Assembly (NCBI GenBank): GCA_022561635.1
Contig: JADFQV010000005.1
Coordinates: 1-58,935, forward strand
From: Chloroflexota bacterium
Lineage (GTDB): Bacteria; Chloroflexota; Dehalococcoidia; SM23-28-2; RBG-16-64-32
Direction of reading: 5' to 3'
Length of the DNA stretch: 58,935 bases
Shown: piece after piece, positions 22,567-31,974 of the stretch
Layout: each line of letters begins with the position of its first letter
How positions within the stretch are numbered: the stretch's first letter is position 1
The notes under the pieces: generated by a model
What the model was told of the DNA's origin: nothing
What the model saw: the letters and a program-made list of their open reading frames with translations, nothing else
Databases searched by the model: none
Translations under genes and position numbers: made by a program

Positions 22567-23774
22567 TGGCTGAGAAGATCATTCTGGCGTACTCCGGCGG
22601 GCTGGACACGGCCGTCGCCATACGCTGGCTCAAAGAAGAGAAGGGATACGACGTCATCGCTTTGACCGTCGACGTGGGCATGGACCGCCAGCGTGAGGAG
22701 CTGCAGTCGCGGGCGATGGCCGCCGGTGCCGCCGGCTTCGAGTGGAGCGAGGTGCAGGACGACTTCGTGCGGCACTTCGTCTTCCCGGCGGTGATGGCCG
22801 GCGCCCAGTACCAGGGCGTCTATCCCCTGGCCACCGCTCTCTCCCGGCCGCTGATCGCCCGCGAGATGGTCAAAGCCGCCCGCCGCGAGGGCGCCACAGC
22901 CGTCGCCCACGGCTGCACCGCCAAGGGCAACGACCAGGTGCGCCTCGACGTCTCCGTGCAGGCGCTGGCGCCCGACCTGGCGATAGTCGCGCCGCTGCGT
23001 GAGTGGGAGATGGACCGCGAGTCCGAGATCGACTACGCGCACGAGCACAACATCCCGATCAGCGTCACCAAGAAGAGCCCCTACAGCATCGACGAGAACC
23101 TCTACGGCCGCAGCATCGAGACCGGCCCGCTCGAAGACCCGTGGGCGGAGCCGCCGGACGACGTCTGGCTCTGGACGAAGTCGCCCGCCGACGCTCCGGA
23201 CGAGGCGATCTACGTGGAGATCGGCTTCGAGCAGGGCGTTCCGACAACGCTCGACGGCAAGGCGACTGATCCTGTGGACCTGATCAACTCTCTCAACAAG
23301 ATCGCCGGCGAGCATGGCGTCGGCCGCATCGACACGATCGAGGACCGCCTCGTCGGCATTAAGTCGCGTGAGGTCTACGAAGCGCCGGCCGGCGTCACGC
23401 TATTGGCCGCCCACGGCGCCGTGGAGTCGCTTGTCCTCTCGAAAGAGCAGCGGCGTTTCAAGGCGCAGGTCGCGCAGGAGTACGCGGACCTCGTCTACAA
23501 CGGGCTCTGGTACAGCACGCACCATCAGGACCTGCAGGCCTACATCCAGAGCACGCAGCGCTACGTCAGCGGCACGGCGCGTCTCAAGCTGCACAAGGCC
23601 ACCGCCACCGTCGTCGGGCGCAAGGCGCCGCGAAGCCTGTACGACTTCGAGCTGGCGACCTACGATAAAGCCGACCAGTTCGACCGCACGGCCGCCGTCG
23701 GCTTCATCAACATCTGGGGCCTGCCGCTGAAGGTGCAGTCGCAAGTGCAGCCAAGTGAGGAGCTGAAGGAATGA
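22566..23774 (+). CDS. argG: Argininosuccinate synthase
   Basis: This 402-residue ATP pyrophosphatase-type ligase joins citrulline and aspartate. ILAYSGGLDTAVAIRWL is the PP-loop, HGCTAKGNDQVR and SPYSIDENLYGRS are substrate-site signatures. The track ORF starts 189 codons too early; the real ATG shares its first A with the argD stop (TAATG). It is the last classical arg gene in this operon, with argH placed separately 3 kb downstream. Confidence 0.97.
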   Translation: MAEKIILAYSGGLDTAVAIRWLKEEKGYDVIALTVDVGMDRQREELQSRAMAAGAAGFEWSEVQDDFVRHFVFPAVMAGAQYQGVYPLATALSRPLIAREMVKAARREGATAVAHGCTAKGNDQVRLDVSVQALAPDLAIVAPLREWEMDRESEIDYAHEHNIPISVTKKSPYSIDENLYGRSIETGPLEDPWAEPPDDVWLWTKSPADAPDEAIYVEIGFEQGVPTTLDGKATDPVDLINSLNKIAGEHGVGRIDTIEDRLVGIKSREVYEAPAGVTLLAAHGAVESLVLSKEQRRFKAQVAQEYADLVYNGLWYSTHHQDLQAYIQSTQRYVSGTARLKLHKATATVVGRKAPRSLYDFELATYDKADQFDRTAAVGFINIWGLPLKVQSQVQPSEELKE

Positions 23775-24235
23775 GCGGCGAAGTCCTGCACATTCATGTC
23801 GCGGCCACCGCCGAAGGCGAACCCACGCCCGTGACTTCGGTCCGGGCGGAAGCCGGGCGTGGCCTCCAGGGCGATCGCTACTACGCACGCGCCGGCACGT
23901 ACTCCGAGAAGGGCGGGCCCGGCCGCGAAGTTACGCTGATCGCCAGCGAGGCGATCGAGGCGCTGGAAGCTGAGTTCGGCGTCAAGCTGGCGCCGGGCCA
24001 ATCGCGACGCAACATCACTACGCTAGGCATCGATCTGAACGAGTTCGTGGACAAGGAGCTGCGCGTGGGTGGGGCCGTGCTCCGCGGCGTGAGGCTGTGC
24101 GAGCCGTGTGACCACCTTGAGGGTCTCGTCGGTCAGGCGAACACGATGCGCGGTCTCGTGCACCGTGGCGGCCTGCGCTGCGACATCGTCTCCGGCGGCA
24201 TCATTCGCGTCGGTGACCAAATCACGCCTGCCTGA
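23771..24235 (+). CDS. MOSC domain protein
   Basis: This 154-residue protein is a compact MOSC domain, the C-terminal fold of molybdenum cofactor sulfurases. LQGDRYYARAGTYSEKGG, the NITTLGIDLN segment and GVRLCEPCDHLEGL are characteristic; the two Cys of LCEPC would be the sulfur/metal site. Single-domain MOSC proteins are thought to carry sulfur or bind Moco, but the exact role is unknown. Its ATG overlaps the argG stop in an ATGA arrangement, so it rides with the arg operon without an obvious link to arginine. Confidence 0.9.
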   Translation: MSGEVLHIHVAATAEGEPTPVTSVRAEAGRGLQGDRYYARAGTYSEKGGPGREVTLIASEAIEALEAEFGVKLAPGQSRRNITTLGIDLNEFVDKELRVGGAVLRGVRLCEPCDHLEGLVGQANTMRGLVHRGGLRCDIVSGGIIRVGDQITPA

Positions 24236-24276
24236 GAGCAGTCCCCCTCTTCGCGTCTCTAGTAACGGAGATCAGA

Positions 24277-25128
24277 TTGAACCGCACGTTCGTCGCCGCC
24301 GGCTTGCTTCTGGCTGCGCTCGTCGTCGCCTGCAGCGGCGATAACGGAAGCGACCCGCCGCAGTCGGGCACAGTCCCGCCGGCTGCCTTGCCTTCGCCCA
24401 CTCCCTCACTCACTCCGGGCGAAGCGCCTGGATCGACGGCGACGCCAACGCCGTCGCCAGCAGCAGCGCAACCGCCACAGACCGACCCGCCGCCCACCGA
24501 CGTCGTCGCGCAGGTGATCCGCTACGGCGACACTTCGCGCCACGTCGTCGCCCTCACCTTCGACGCCGGCTCCGACGTTGGATACGCGGCGATGATCCTC
24601 GACACGCTCAGCGCCAACGGCGTCCGCGCCAGCTTCGGGATGACGGGCAGGTGGGCCGAGACGAACCCCGGCCTGCTGCAGCGCATGGTTGCCGACGGCC
24701 ACACACTGATCAACCACAGCTACGGCCACAGGTCGTTCACGGGCGACTCCTCCCAGGCCGACGGCCTTTCCGAGGCCGAGCGCTGGGACGAGCTGAATCG
24801 CACCGAGCAGATCATCAACGACCTCACAGGCGCCACGACGAGGCCTTACTTCCGCCCGCCGTTCGGCGACTACGATCAGTCGGTCAACGAAGACGTCGGC
24901 GCGTTCGGCTACACCTATAACGTCATGTGGGCGATCGACTCTCGTGGCTGGATGGGGATCCCCGCCGCCCAGATCGCGCAACGCTGCATCGACCTCGCAG
25001 AGCCGGGGGCCATCTACGTGTTCCACGTCGGGTCGGCGTCCGAGGACGGCCCGGCGCTGCAATCCATCATCGACGGCCTCCGCGCCGAGGGCTACGAGAT
25101 CACTGACCTTCCCGGCGTGTTGGAGTGA
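24277..25128 (+). CDS. Polysaccharide deacetylase (NodB domain) lipoprotein
   Basis: This 283-residue protein begins at a TTG with CGGAG upstream, has a signal peptide with lipobox VVACSG, and then a Pro/Thr/Ser linker to about residue 78. The NodB domain shows ALTFDAGSD (motif 1, with the TFDAG variant), NHSYGH (the metal His pair) and RPPFGDYD (motif 3). Such enzymes remove N-acetyl groups from cell-wall glycans or other polysaccharides. It is expected on the outer face of the membrane. A gap of 41 bases separates it from the MOSC gene. Confidence 0.92.
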   Translation: MNRTFVAAGLLLAALVVACSGDNGSDPPQSGTVPPAALPSPTPSLTPGEAPGSTATPTPSPAAAQPPQTDPPPTDVVAQVIRYGDTSRHVVALTFDAGSDVGYAAMILDTLSANGVRASFGMTGRWAETNPGLLQRMVADGHTLINHSYGHRSFTGDSSQADGLSEAERWDELNRTEQIINDLTGATTRPYFRPPFGDYDQSVNEDVGAFGYTYNVMWAIDSRGWMGIPAAQIAQRCIDLAEPGAIYVFHVGSASEDGPALQSIIDGLRAEGYEITDLPGVLE

Positions 25129-25156
25129 AGCGGGCGTACCGTTTACATTTGAGGAC

Positions 25157-25939
25157 GTGGCCCCTATCACGACCGTCCTCTTCGACCTCGGCAACACGCT
25201 CTGGCATATGCCGAACAAGCCGCCGCCGCGCGCCATCCGCAGCGAAACGATGCGTCGACTGGGGGGACTGATCACCGGCTGGGGATTCGAGATGAGCGAC
25301 GAGCGTCCCTACATCGGGCGTGATATCCGCCTGGCGGTCGAGGAGGAGACTCACCGCGCCTTCCACGGCGACTGCGTCGACCCTGGCTATCCGGAGCTAT
25401 GCCGCCGGATCGCCAAAACGCACGGCATGGATCTGACGCCAGAGCAAGGGGACGAGCTCTGGGAGGCCTGGAACCTGGGCGGCCAGTTCATGAACCGCGT
25501 GGCCTACCCGGACGTCATCACAACCCTCTCCGCGCTACGCGACCGCGGCTTTCGCCTCGCCAGCGTCACCAACCGCGGCTACAGCGGCCCCGACTTCTGG
25601 GACGAGGTGCGACAGCTCGGCCTCGACGAACTCTTCGAGGCGGTCGTCGTGTCCTGCGACGTCGGCTACATGAAGCCTCACTCTCGCATCTACGAGGTCA
25701 CGCTCGAACGCCTTGGCGTGGAGGCTACGGAGTGCTTGATGGTCGGCGACGACCTGCGCGCTGACGTCGAAGGGCCGAAGGCGCTCGGCATGATGGCGGT
25801 CTGGCGCCGTCCGCCCGCCAACAAGCGGGTTGAGTCACCGACGGACGGGCGCGCAAGTGAGGCGATGCCCAGGCCCGACTACGCCGTCGACGAAATGGCC
25901 GAGCTGCTCGACCTGCCGCCGCTGCAGCCCCGCCCCTAG
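25157..25939 (+). CDS. HAD family hydrolase
   Basis: The 260-residue protein has HAD motif I as VLFDLGNTLW, where the usual second Asp is Gly, motif II SVTNRG, the motif III Lys in GYMKPHSRIYE, and motif IV VGDDLRADVEG. A helical cap lies between motifs I and II. Loss of the second Asp in motif I (the proton donor in phosphatases) makes phosphatase activity less certain. The GTG at 25157 is the only in-frame start before motif I. It converges with the aldo/keto reductase with a four-base overlap. Confidence 0.88.
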   Translation: MAPITTVLFDLGNTLWHMPNKPPPRAIRSETMRRLGGLITGWGFEMSDERPYIGRDIRLAVEEETHRAFHGDCVDPGYPELCRRIAKTHGMDLTPEQGDELWEAWNLGGQFMNRVAYPDVITTLSALRDRGFRLASVTNRGYSGPDFWDEVRQLGLDELFEAVVVSCDVGYMKPHSRIYEVTLERLGVEATECLMVGDDLRADVEGPKALGMMAVWRRPPANKRVESPTDGRASEAMPRPDYAVDEMAELLDLPPLQPRP

Positions 25940-26916
25940 ACGTGCCCCAGGACCTTGTGCGGGACGTACGCCAGCTCGAGCGACCGTACCTCTTCGTCTG
26001 ACAGGCTCACCTCGGAGGCTGCGATCGCCTCTTCGAGTTGGTACATCTTGCTCGCGCCAACGATCGGCGCCGTGATGCCGGGCTTGTGCAGCATCCAGGC
26101 CAGCGCCACCTGTGCCGGCTTCAGGCCGCGGCCGTCGGCCAGCGTCTGCACCTCTCTCAAAACTGCGAAGTCGGCCTCCGAGTAGTACATATGGTGCGCC
26201 ATGTCGTCGGTCTTCGCGCGCGCCGTCTCGCCCGACTTGTCCGGCGTGCGGTTGCCGGCCAGAAAGCCGCGCGCCTGCGGGCTCCAGGGGATGATGCCGA
26301 CGCCCTGGTCCAGGCAGAGCGGGATCATCTCGCGCTCCTCCTCACGGTAGATCAGGTTGTAGTGGTTCTGCATCGTGGCGAAGCGCGTCCAGCCGCGCAG
26401 GTCTGCGGTGTAGAGCGCCTTCGCCAGCTGCCAGGCGTACATGCTCGACGCGCCGATGTAGCGCACCTTGCCCATGCGCACGAGGTCGTTGAGCGCCTCC
26501 AGCGTCTCCTCGATCGGCGTCGTCGGGTCCCAGCGGTGGATCTGGTAGAGGTCCACGTAGTCCGTCTGCAGCCGTCGCAGCGAGTCATCGATCGAGTCGA
26601 AGATGTGCTTGCGGGAGAGCCCGCGCTGGTTGGGGCCGCCGCCCATTGGGCTGAAAACCTTCGTCGCGATCACCACGTCATCGCGCTTCGCGTACTCCTT
26701 GAGGGCGCGCCCGGTAATCTCTTCGCTAACGCCCAGCGAGTAGACGTCGGCCGTGTCGAAGAAGTTGATGCCGGCCTCCAACGCCTTCTTGTAGAACGGC
26801 TTCGAATCCTCCTCCTCCAGTATCCAGTCGCGCCACTTCGAAGAGCCGTAAGTCATCGTGCCGAGACAGATGCGCGAGACGCGAAGACCGGTCGTGCCGA
26901 GCTGGATGTACTGCAT
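25936..26916 (-). CDS. Aldo/keto reductase
   Basis: This 326-residue NADPH-dependent oxidoreductase has the tetrad in [11 protein letters not shown] (Asp, Tyr), VVIATK (Lys) and LYQIHRWDP (His), plus PIVGASK near the cofactor site. It resembles the potassium-channel beta-subunit/YghZ-like AKR branch. The start at 26916 is supported by AGGAGCGCCCC; the track ORF extends into the divergent argH and is wrong. Physiological substrate unknown. It is divergent from argH with 51 bases between starts. Confidence 0.94.
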   Translation of the reverse strand: MQYIQLGTTGLRVSRICLGTMTYGSSKWRDWILEEEDSKPFYKKALEAGINFFDTADVYSLGVSEEITGRALKEYAKRDDVVIATKVFSPMGGGPNQRGLSRKHIFDSIDDSLRRLQTDYVDLYQIHRWDPTTPIEETLEALNDLVRMGKVRYIGASSMYAWQLAKALYTADLRGWTRFATMQNHYNLIYREEEREMIPLCLDQGVGIIPWSPQARGFLAGNRTPDKSGETARAKTDDMAHHMYYSEADFAVLREVQTLADGRGLKPAQVALAWMLHKPGITAPIVGASKMYQLEEAIAASEVSLSDEEVRSLELAYVPHKVLGHV

Positions 26917-26951
26917 GGGGCGCTCCTGACGTTTGAGGCGAGTTACGCCCG

Positions 26952-26957
26952 TATAAT
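26952..26957 (+). promoter_or_regulatory. -10 element of argH
   Basis: A perfect TATAAT ends ten bases before the argH ATG at 26968. It overlaps an earlier in-frame ATG at 26956, which therefore cannot be the start if this promoter is used. No convincing -35 is visible. Confidence 0.55.
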
Positions 26958-26967
26958 GAATGGCACG

Positions 26968-28353
26968 ATGGAAGAGGGCAAGGGAGCGCAAAGCCCCACC
27001 GCGAAGGGGCTCGATCGCCGCGCGCTGGACTATAGCGCCTCTGTCGGCTACGACCGCCGCCTGTACGCCTACGACATCGCCGGGTCGGTCGCTCACGCTC
27101 GCATGCTCGGCGCGCAAGGCATCATTCCGGCCGACGACGCGACGCAGATCGTGCGCGGCCTGGAGGAGATCCGCGACGAGATCGAGGACGGGAAGTTCCA
27201 GTGGCGCGACGACCTCGAAGACGTGCACCTGAACATCGAAGTCGCCCTCCGCGAGCGTATCGGCGACGCCGGCGCCCGCCTGCACACGGCCCGCTCCCGC
27301 AACGACCAGGTCGCGACCGACGTCCGCCTCTTCGTGATGGATTCGTGTGATCGCGCCGTAGACGGCGTGCGCGGCCTGCAACGGGCGCTCGTCGGCCTGG
27401 CCGAGGCCAACGCCGGCGCGGTGATGCCCGGCTACACGCATCTCCAGCGCGCCCAGCCTGTGCTCTTTGCCCACCACCTCCTCGCCTACTTCGAGATGCT
27501 GGACCGCGACGCTGCTCGCTTCTCAGGCGCCCACGGTCACGCCGACGAACTGCCTCTTGGCTCAGGCGCCCTCGCCGGCGTACCTTACCCGATCGACCGC
27601 GAGTCCGTGGCCCGCGAACTCGGTTTCAGCCGCGTCTCGCGCAACAGCATCGACGCCGTCAGCGACCGCGACTTCGCCGTCGACTTCCACGCGGCTGCCG
27701 CGACGACGATGATGCACGTCTCGCGCCTGAGTGAAGAGATCATCGTCTGGTCCAGCGACGAGTTCGGTTTCCTGCGCCTGCCGGACGACTTCGCGACCGG
27801 CTCCAGCATCATGCCGCAGAAGCGCAACCCGGACATCGCCGAGCTGGCGCGCGGCCGCACTGGTCGCGTCTACGGCAACCTGATGGCGCTGCTGACGATG
27901 CTCAAGGGCTTGCCACTCGCCTACAACCGCGATCTGCAAGAAGACAAACAGCCGCTCTTCGACACCGTCGACGTGCTGCTGCCGACGCTGGAAGTGATGG
28001 CGGCGATGCTGCCGCGCCTCTCGCTGGACGCCGGGCGCGCGGCAAGCGCTGCCGACGGCGGCTACTTGCTCGCCACTGACGTTGCCGACTACCTCGTCGG
28101 TAAGGGCATGCCCTTCCGCGACGCCCATCAGGCCGTCGCCGAACTCGTCCGTTACGCGGCTGACCAGGACAAGCCGCTCGCCGACCTGACGCTGGATGAG
28201 TATCGCCGCTTCTCGCCGCAGTTCCAGGAAGACGTGCTCAGCCTCGACGCCCGTTCGTCCATCGACGCGCGGGACGTGCCCGGCGGCACCGCGTCCGGAC
28301 GCGTCGCGCAGGCGCTGGACGAAGCGAAAAAGCGCCTCGATGGGGCGGCATGA
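26968..28353 (+). CDS. argH: Argininosuccinate lyase
   Basis: This 461-residue member of the fumarase/aspartase superfamily cleaves argininosuccinate to arginine and fumarate. The signature [12 protein letters not shown] is intact, [15 protein letters not shown] and YTHLQRAQP are substrate-site motifs. I start at 26968 (MEEGKGAQ) because the upstream ATG lies inside the predicted -10. There is no Shine-Dalgarno, so translation is probably leaderless. The 3' end overlaps rpe by four bases. Separation from argCJBDG suggests independent control. Confidence 0.96.
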   Translation: MEEGKGAQSPTAKGLDRRALDYSASVGYDRRLYAYDIAGSVAHARMLGAQGIIPADDATQIVRGLEEIRDEIEDGKFQWRDDLEDVHLNIEVALRERIGDAGARLHTARSRNDQVATDVRLFVMDSCDRAVDGVRGLQRALVGLAEANAGAVMPGYTHLQRAQPVLFAHHLLAYFEMLDRDAARFSGAHGHADELPLGSGALAGVPYPIDRESVARELGFSRVSRNSIDAVSDRDFAVDFHAAAATTMMHVSRLSEEIIVWSSDEFGFLRLPDDFATGSSIMPQKRNPDIAELARGRTGRVYGNLMALLTMLKGLPLAYNRDLQEDKQPLFDTVDVLLPTLEVMAAMLPRLSLDAGRAASAADGGYLLATDVADYLVGKGMPFRDAHQAVAELVRYAADQDKPLADLTLDEYRRFSPQFQEDVLSLDARSSIDARDVPGGTASGRVAQALDEAKKRLDGAA

Positions 28354-29024
28354 GCGAAGTGAAGATCGCGCCGTCCATCGTCTCGGCTGACCTCACGCGG
28401 CTGGCCGATGAGGTGCGCGAGTGCGAGGCCGCCGGCGCACAGATGATCCACATCGACATCATGGACGGCCAGTTCGTCCCCGCTATCACCATCGGCGCTC
28501 CGATCGTCGAGGCGATCCGCCGCACGACCGATCTCACGCTCGACGTCCACCTGATGGTCGTCGAGCCCGAGAAGCAGGTCGAGCGCTTCATCGAGGCCGG
28601 CGGCGACATCATCAACGTCCACTGGGAGGCCGCCACGCACGTCCACCGTATCGTGCGCGATGTGCAGCAGCTTGGCCGCCGCGCCGGCGTCTGCCTCAAC
28701 CCTGGAACGTCCGAAAGCGTCCTCGACGCCTTGCTGCCAGACCTCGACCAGGTGATGGTGATGGCCGTGAACCCCGGCGCCTCGGGCCAGCCGTTCATCG
28801 CCTCTGTCCTGGGCAAGGTCGAGCGCCTGCGCAAGGCGATCGACGAGGGCGGCTACCGTGCGGAGGTCGAGATCGACGGTGGCGTGACGGCGGAGAACGC
28901 GCCCCGCTGCGTCGCCGCCGGCGCCGATGTCCTCGTGGCCGCCAGCGCCGTCTTCAACGACCGCGCGTCGATCGGCGACAACATACGGGCGCTGCAGGAA
29001 TCAGTCGCGGCGTTGCAGGCGTAG
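28350..29024 (+). CDS. rpe: Ribulose-phosphate 3-epimerase
   Basis: This 224-residue TIM-barrel enzyme interconverts ribulose-5-phosphate and xylulose-5-phosphate. [12 protein letters not shown] at the N-terminus, [10 protein letters not shown] with the metal Asp, [11 protein letters not shown], and [10 protein letters not shown] with the second catalytic Asp are all present. The phosphate-loop region reads [12 protein letters not shown], close to the usual SVNPGFGGQ. The ATG overlaps the argH stop (ATGA). It converges with rpmB. Confidence 0.95.
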   Translation: MSEVKIAPSIVSADLTRLADEVRECEAAGAQMIHIDIMDGQFVPAITIGAPIVEAIRRTTDLTLDVHLMVVEPEKQVERFIEAGGDIINVHWEAATHVHRIVRDVQQLGRRAGVCLNPGTSESVLDALLPDLDQVMVMAVNPGASGQPFIASVLGKVERLRKAIDEGGYRAEVEIDGGVTAENAPRCVAAGADVLVAASAVFNDRASIGDNIRALQESVAALQA

Positions 29025-29052
29025 ATTTCGGGATCGTCGGCGCAGGAGGTCG

Positions 29053-29280
29053 CTAGACGCTGCTCTTCGTCGCCCGGCTGTTTTTCGTCGTCGTCCGGAT
29101 GCAGCGAGTGCAGATCTTCAGGCGAATGGGCACACCGTTGATGATGAACGTCTTGTTCTGAATGTTCACCATGAACTTCCGGTTCGTCCGCGGCGCCTTG
29201 CGTTCCCAGCGCCCGGAGTGTTGGTGGCGTATATTGCGGCCGAAGCCTGTCTTTTTACCGCAAACCTGACACTTGGCCAT
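29053..29280 (-). CDS. rpmB: Ribosomal protein bL28
   Basis: This 75-residue ribosomal protein starts MAKCQVCGKKTGFGRNI and later has KICTRCIR, giving two CxxC pairs that make the zinc-binding (C+) form of bL28. Length and basicity fit. It is transcribed alone and divergently from fakA, with about 125 bases between starts, a frequent arrangement of bL28 beside the DhaL/YloV gene in Gram-positive and related bacteria. Confidence 0.97.
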   Translation of the reverse strand: MAKCQVCGKKTGFGRNIRHQHSGRWERKAPRTNRKFMVNIQNKTFIINGVPIRLKICTRCIRTTTKNSRATKSSV

Positions 29281-29407
29281 AAGTTACAATCCCTTTACGA
29301 GGAAAACGGGCGCTGTTAGAATTGCGCCCGCCATATGGTAGCATTCGCCGTTTTCCCAATCAACACGGACCTGCCGTCCGCCGGCGGGCGAATCTGCTCA
29401 GCCTTAC

Positions 29408-31060
29408 ATGACTGATACCAATCTCGCATCCCTCTCCGGTGCCGACCTCAGGGAGATGTTTCGCGCCGCCTCGCGCTGGCTTGAGCTGAACAAAGAGCAG
29501 GTCAACGCGATCAACGTCTTCCCCGTGCCGGACGGCGATACCGGCACGAACATGCACCTGACGATGCGCAGCACGATGGAAGAGGCCGACCGCCGCCAGG
29601 ATTCGGAGGCGGGCGCCGTCCTCGCCGCCATGTCGCACGGCGCGCTGATGGGCGCGCGCGGCAACTCCGGCGTCATCCTCTCGCAGATCGTGCGCGGTCT
29701 GGCGCTGGCCGTCGAAGGCGTGGCCGTGCTCGACGCGAAAGCGCTCGCGGCCGGCCTTCAGCAGGGCTCGGACACGGCCTACAAGGCCGTCACGCAGCCC
29801 ACGGAGGGCACGATCCTCACCGTAATCCGCGATGTGGCCTCTGCCGCTGGCGACAACTCCAACGGTGACGTGGTGGCTCTGATGGCCGCAGTTGTGGACG
29901 CCGCCCGTGACAGCGTGGCGCGCACGCCCGACCTGCTGCCGGTTCTCGCCGAGGCGGGTGTCGTCGACGCCGGCGGCCAGGGCCTCTTCGTGCTCCTCGA
30001 GGGGATGCTGCGGCACCTGCGTGGAGAGGCGATTGAGGGCGAAGCAGCGGCGGCCGATGGCAGCCTGGAAAAGGAGTTCCTCTCCGTCGTCGAGCAGCAC
30101 CACCAGGCGGAGGAGTCACCGTACGGGTACTGCACCGAAGTTCTGATCGAGGGACAGGCTCTGTCGGTCGATGATCTGCGGGAGCGCGTTCTCGCCATGG
30201 GCGACTCCGTGCTGGTCGTCGGCGACGAGAGCCTCCTTCGTATCCACGTTCACACGGACGACCCCGGCGGCTTGCTGGCCCTGGGCACGGACGCCGGCAG
30301 TCTTGTGCAGGTGAAGGTGGACAACATCCGTCGCCAGGCCGAGCGCTTCGTCGAGCTGCACCAGAAGCGGGACGAGGCGGCCGCCAGCCTGTCGGTGCCA
30401 GAGTCCCAGATTTCGTTCATCGCCGTCGCCTCCGGCGAAGGTCTCGCCGCTCTCTTTCGCGACTTCGGCTGCTCGCAGGTCGTCTCCGGCGGGCCGACGA
30501 TGAATCCGAGCACGCGCGATATCCTGACCGCGATTGAGTCCTGCCCGACGGACGAAGTCCTCGTCCTCCCGAACGACAAGAACATCATCATGGCTGCCAG
30601 GCAGGCTGCCGAGGCGGCACAGAAGAACGTTGTCGTCGTGCCTTCGCGGTCCGTACCGCAGGGCATCATGGCGCTCTTGGCAGTGAATCCTGAGGAAGGC
30701 CTCGACGAAAACGCCCGCGCCATGGAAGACGCCCTCACGGACGTCTGCACGATCGAGATCACCACCGCTGTTCGCTCGACCGAGATCGGCGGCGTGGCCG
30801 TGGAAAAAGGCCAGACGATCGCCGTCGTCGACGACGAACTCAAGGTGGCGTCCAGCTCGCCGCAGGAAGCGCTGGATACCGCCCTCGACGCACTGACAGG
30901 CGAATCGACGAGCCTGATTACGCTCTACTACGGCGCCGACACCACGGACGAACAGGCGCAGGCAACGGCTGACCATCTTCGCGAGCGGTACGCCGGTCAC
31001 GAGGTCGAAGTGGCCGCCGGCGGCCAGCCGCACTACCTCTACATAGTCTCGCTCGAGTAG
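29408..31060 (+). CDS. fakA: Fatty acid kinase catalytic subunit FakA (DhaL domain, YloV family)
   Basis: The 550-residue protein has an N-terminal DhaL nucleotide-binding domain with INVFPVPDGDTGTNMHLTM (Mg-ATP Asp cluster) and GARGNSGVILSQI, followed by the YloV middle and C-terminal domains. FakA phosphorylates fatty acids held by FakB so they can enter phospholipid synthesis. Size matches the family. The DegV/FakB gene follows after 65 bases with its own promoter, supporting this role over a dihydroxyacetone kinase. Confidence 0.92.
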   Translation: MTDTNLASLSGADLREMFRAASRWLELNKEQVNAINVFPVPDGDTGTNMHLTMRSTMEEADRRQDSEAGAVLAAMSHGALMGARGNSGVILSQIVRGLALAVEGVAVLDAKALAAGLQQGSDTAYKAVTQPTEGTILTVIRDVASAAGDNSNGDVVALMAAVVDAARDSVARTPDLLPVLAEAGVVDAGGQGLFVLLEGMLRHLRGEAIEGEAAAADGSLEKEFLSVVEQHHQAEESPYGYCTEVLIEGQALSVDDLRERVLAMGDSVLVVGDESLLRIHVHTDDPGGLLALGTDAGSLVQVKVDNIRRQAERFVELHQKRDEAAASLSVPESQISFIAVASGEGLAALFRDFGCSQVVSGGPTMNPSTRDILTAIESCPTDEVLVLPNDKNIIMAARQAAEAAQKNVVVVPSRSVPQGIMALLAVNPEEGLDENARAMEDALTDVCTIEITTAVRSTEIGGVAVEKGQTIAVVDDELKVASSSPQEALDTALDALTGESTSLITLYYGADTTDEQAQATADHLRERYAGHEVEVAAGGQPHYLYIVSLE

Positions 31061-31074
31061 CGGGTGGGGCCCGC

Positions 31075-31103
31075 CTAACACTTTTCTCGCACGCTGGTAT
31101 ACT
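31075..31103 (+). promoter_or_regulatory. Promoter of the DegV/FakB gene
   Basis: CTAACA and TATACT are spaced by 17 bases, and TGG directly before TATACT forms an extended -10. Transcription would begin about 15 bases before the start codon, with AGGAGGG between. Confidence 0.55.
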
Positions 31104-31125
31104 GTCCCGTCAGGAGGGACCTCAC

Positions 31126-31968
31126 TTGACTGTTCGCATCGTCACCGATAGCACCGCAGACATGCCCGCTGAGATGGCGCAGGAACTGGGGATCCCCGTC
31201 GTTCCCCTGAGCGTCGTCTTCGGCGAAGAGTCGCTCAAGGAAGGAAGCGAGATCAGCCACGACGTCTTCTACGAGAGGCTGGCCCGCGCCAAGGACCTGC
31301 CGACGACGTCCTCGCCATCGGTCGGCGACTTTCTAGACACTTATCGTGACGTCCTGAAGGAGACCGACGAGATCGTCTCCGTCCACCTCTCGTCCAAGCT
31401 CTCTGCCACCTACAGCGCCGCCACGCAGGCCGCCGCGATCCTGGCCGAGGAGGGCGCACGCATAGAGGTCGTCGACTCGCGCACTGTCTCGATGGGCATG
31501 ATGTTCATGTGCCAGGCCGCCGTGAAGGCCGCCGCCGAGGGTGCGAGCGTCGAAGAGATACGCGACATCATCGACGACATGAGCCCGCGCATCTCCGTTT
31601 ACGTCGTCCTCAACACGCTGGAATACGTGCGCCGTGGCGGCCGCATCGGCCGGGCGCGAGCCTTCCTCGGCACCATGCTTCGCGTCAAGCCGATCCTTTC
31701 GTTCGACGGCGGTGAGGTGCATCCCGAAGAGCGCGTGCGCACGCGCTCCCTCGCACTCGACCGCCTCTTGCAGATGGTGACTTCGAATCCTAAAATCGAT
31801 GAAATTGGTGTCGCCTACTCGATCAACGCTGAAGAGGCAGAGGGTCTGAGACAGCGCCTATCAGAAGCGCTTGGCGGGATGGACGTGCAGATGACCCGGA
31901 TCGGGGCCGTCGCCGGCGTTCACGGAGGGCCCGGCGTCCTCGGGGTCGGATTCCTGCGAGGGGAGTAA
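31126..31968 (+). CDS. DegV family fatty-acid-binding protein (FakB)
   Basis: This 280-residue lipid-binding protein begins VRIVTDSTADMP, the DegV hallmark. It has SSKLSATYSAA around the head-group Ser, and RVKPIL followed by RVRTR as anion contacts. FakB proteins present fatty acids to FakA. The start is a TTG preceded by AGGAGGGACCTCAC. It lies directly after fakA and before recG (6-base gap), so the three genes probably share transcripts. The bound acyl chain type cannot be told from sequence. Confidence 0.93.
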   Translation: MTVRIVTDSTADMPAEMAQELGIPVVPLSVVFGEESLKEGSEISHDVFYERLARAKDLPTTSSPSVGDFLDTYRDVLKETDEIVSVHLSSKLSATYSAATQAAAILAEEGARIEVVDSRTVSMGMMFMCQAAVKAAAEGASVEEIRDIIDDMSPRISVYVVLNTLEYVRRGGRIGRARAFLGTMLRVKPILSFDGGEVHPEERVRTRSLALDRLLQMVTSNPKIDEIGVAYSINAEEAEGLRQRLSEALGGMDVQMTRIGAVAGVHGGPGVLGVGFLRGE

Positions 31969-31974
31969 CAAGAG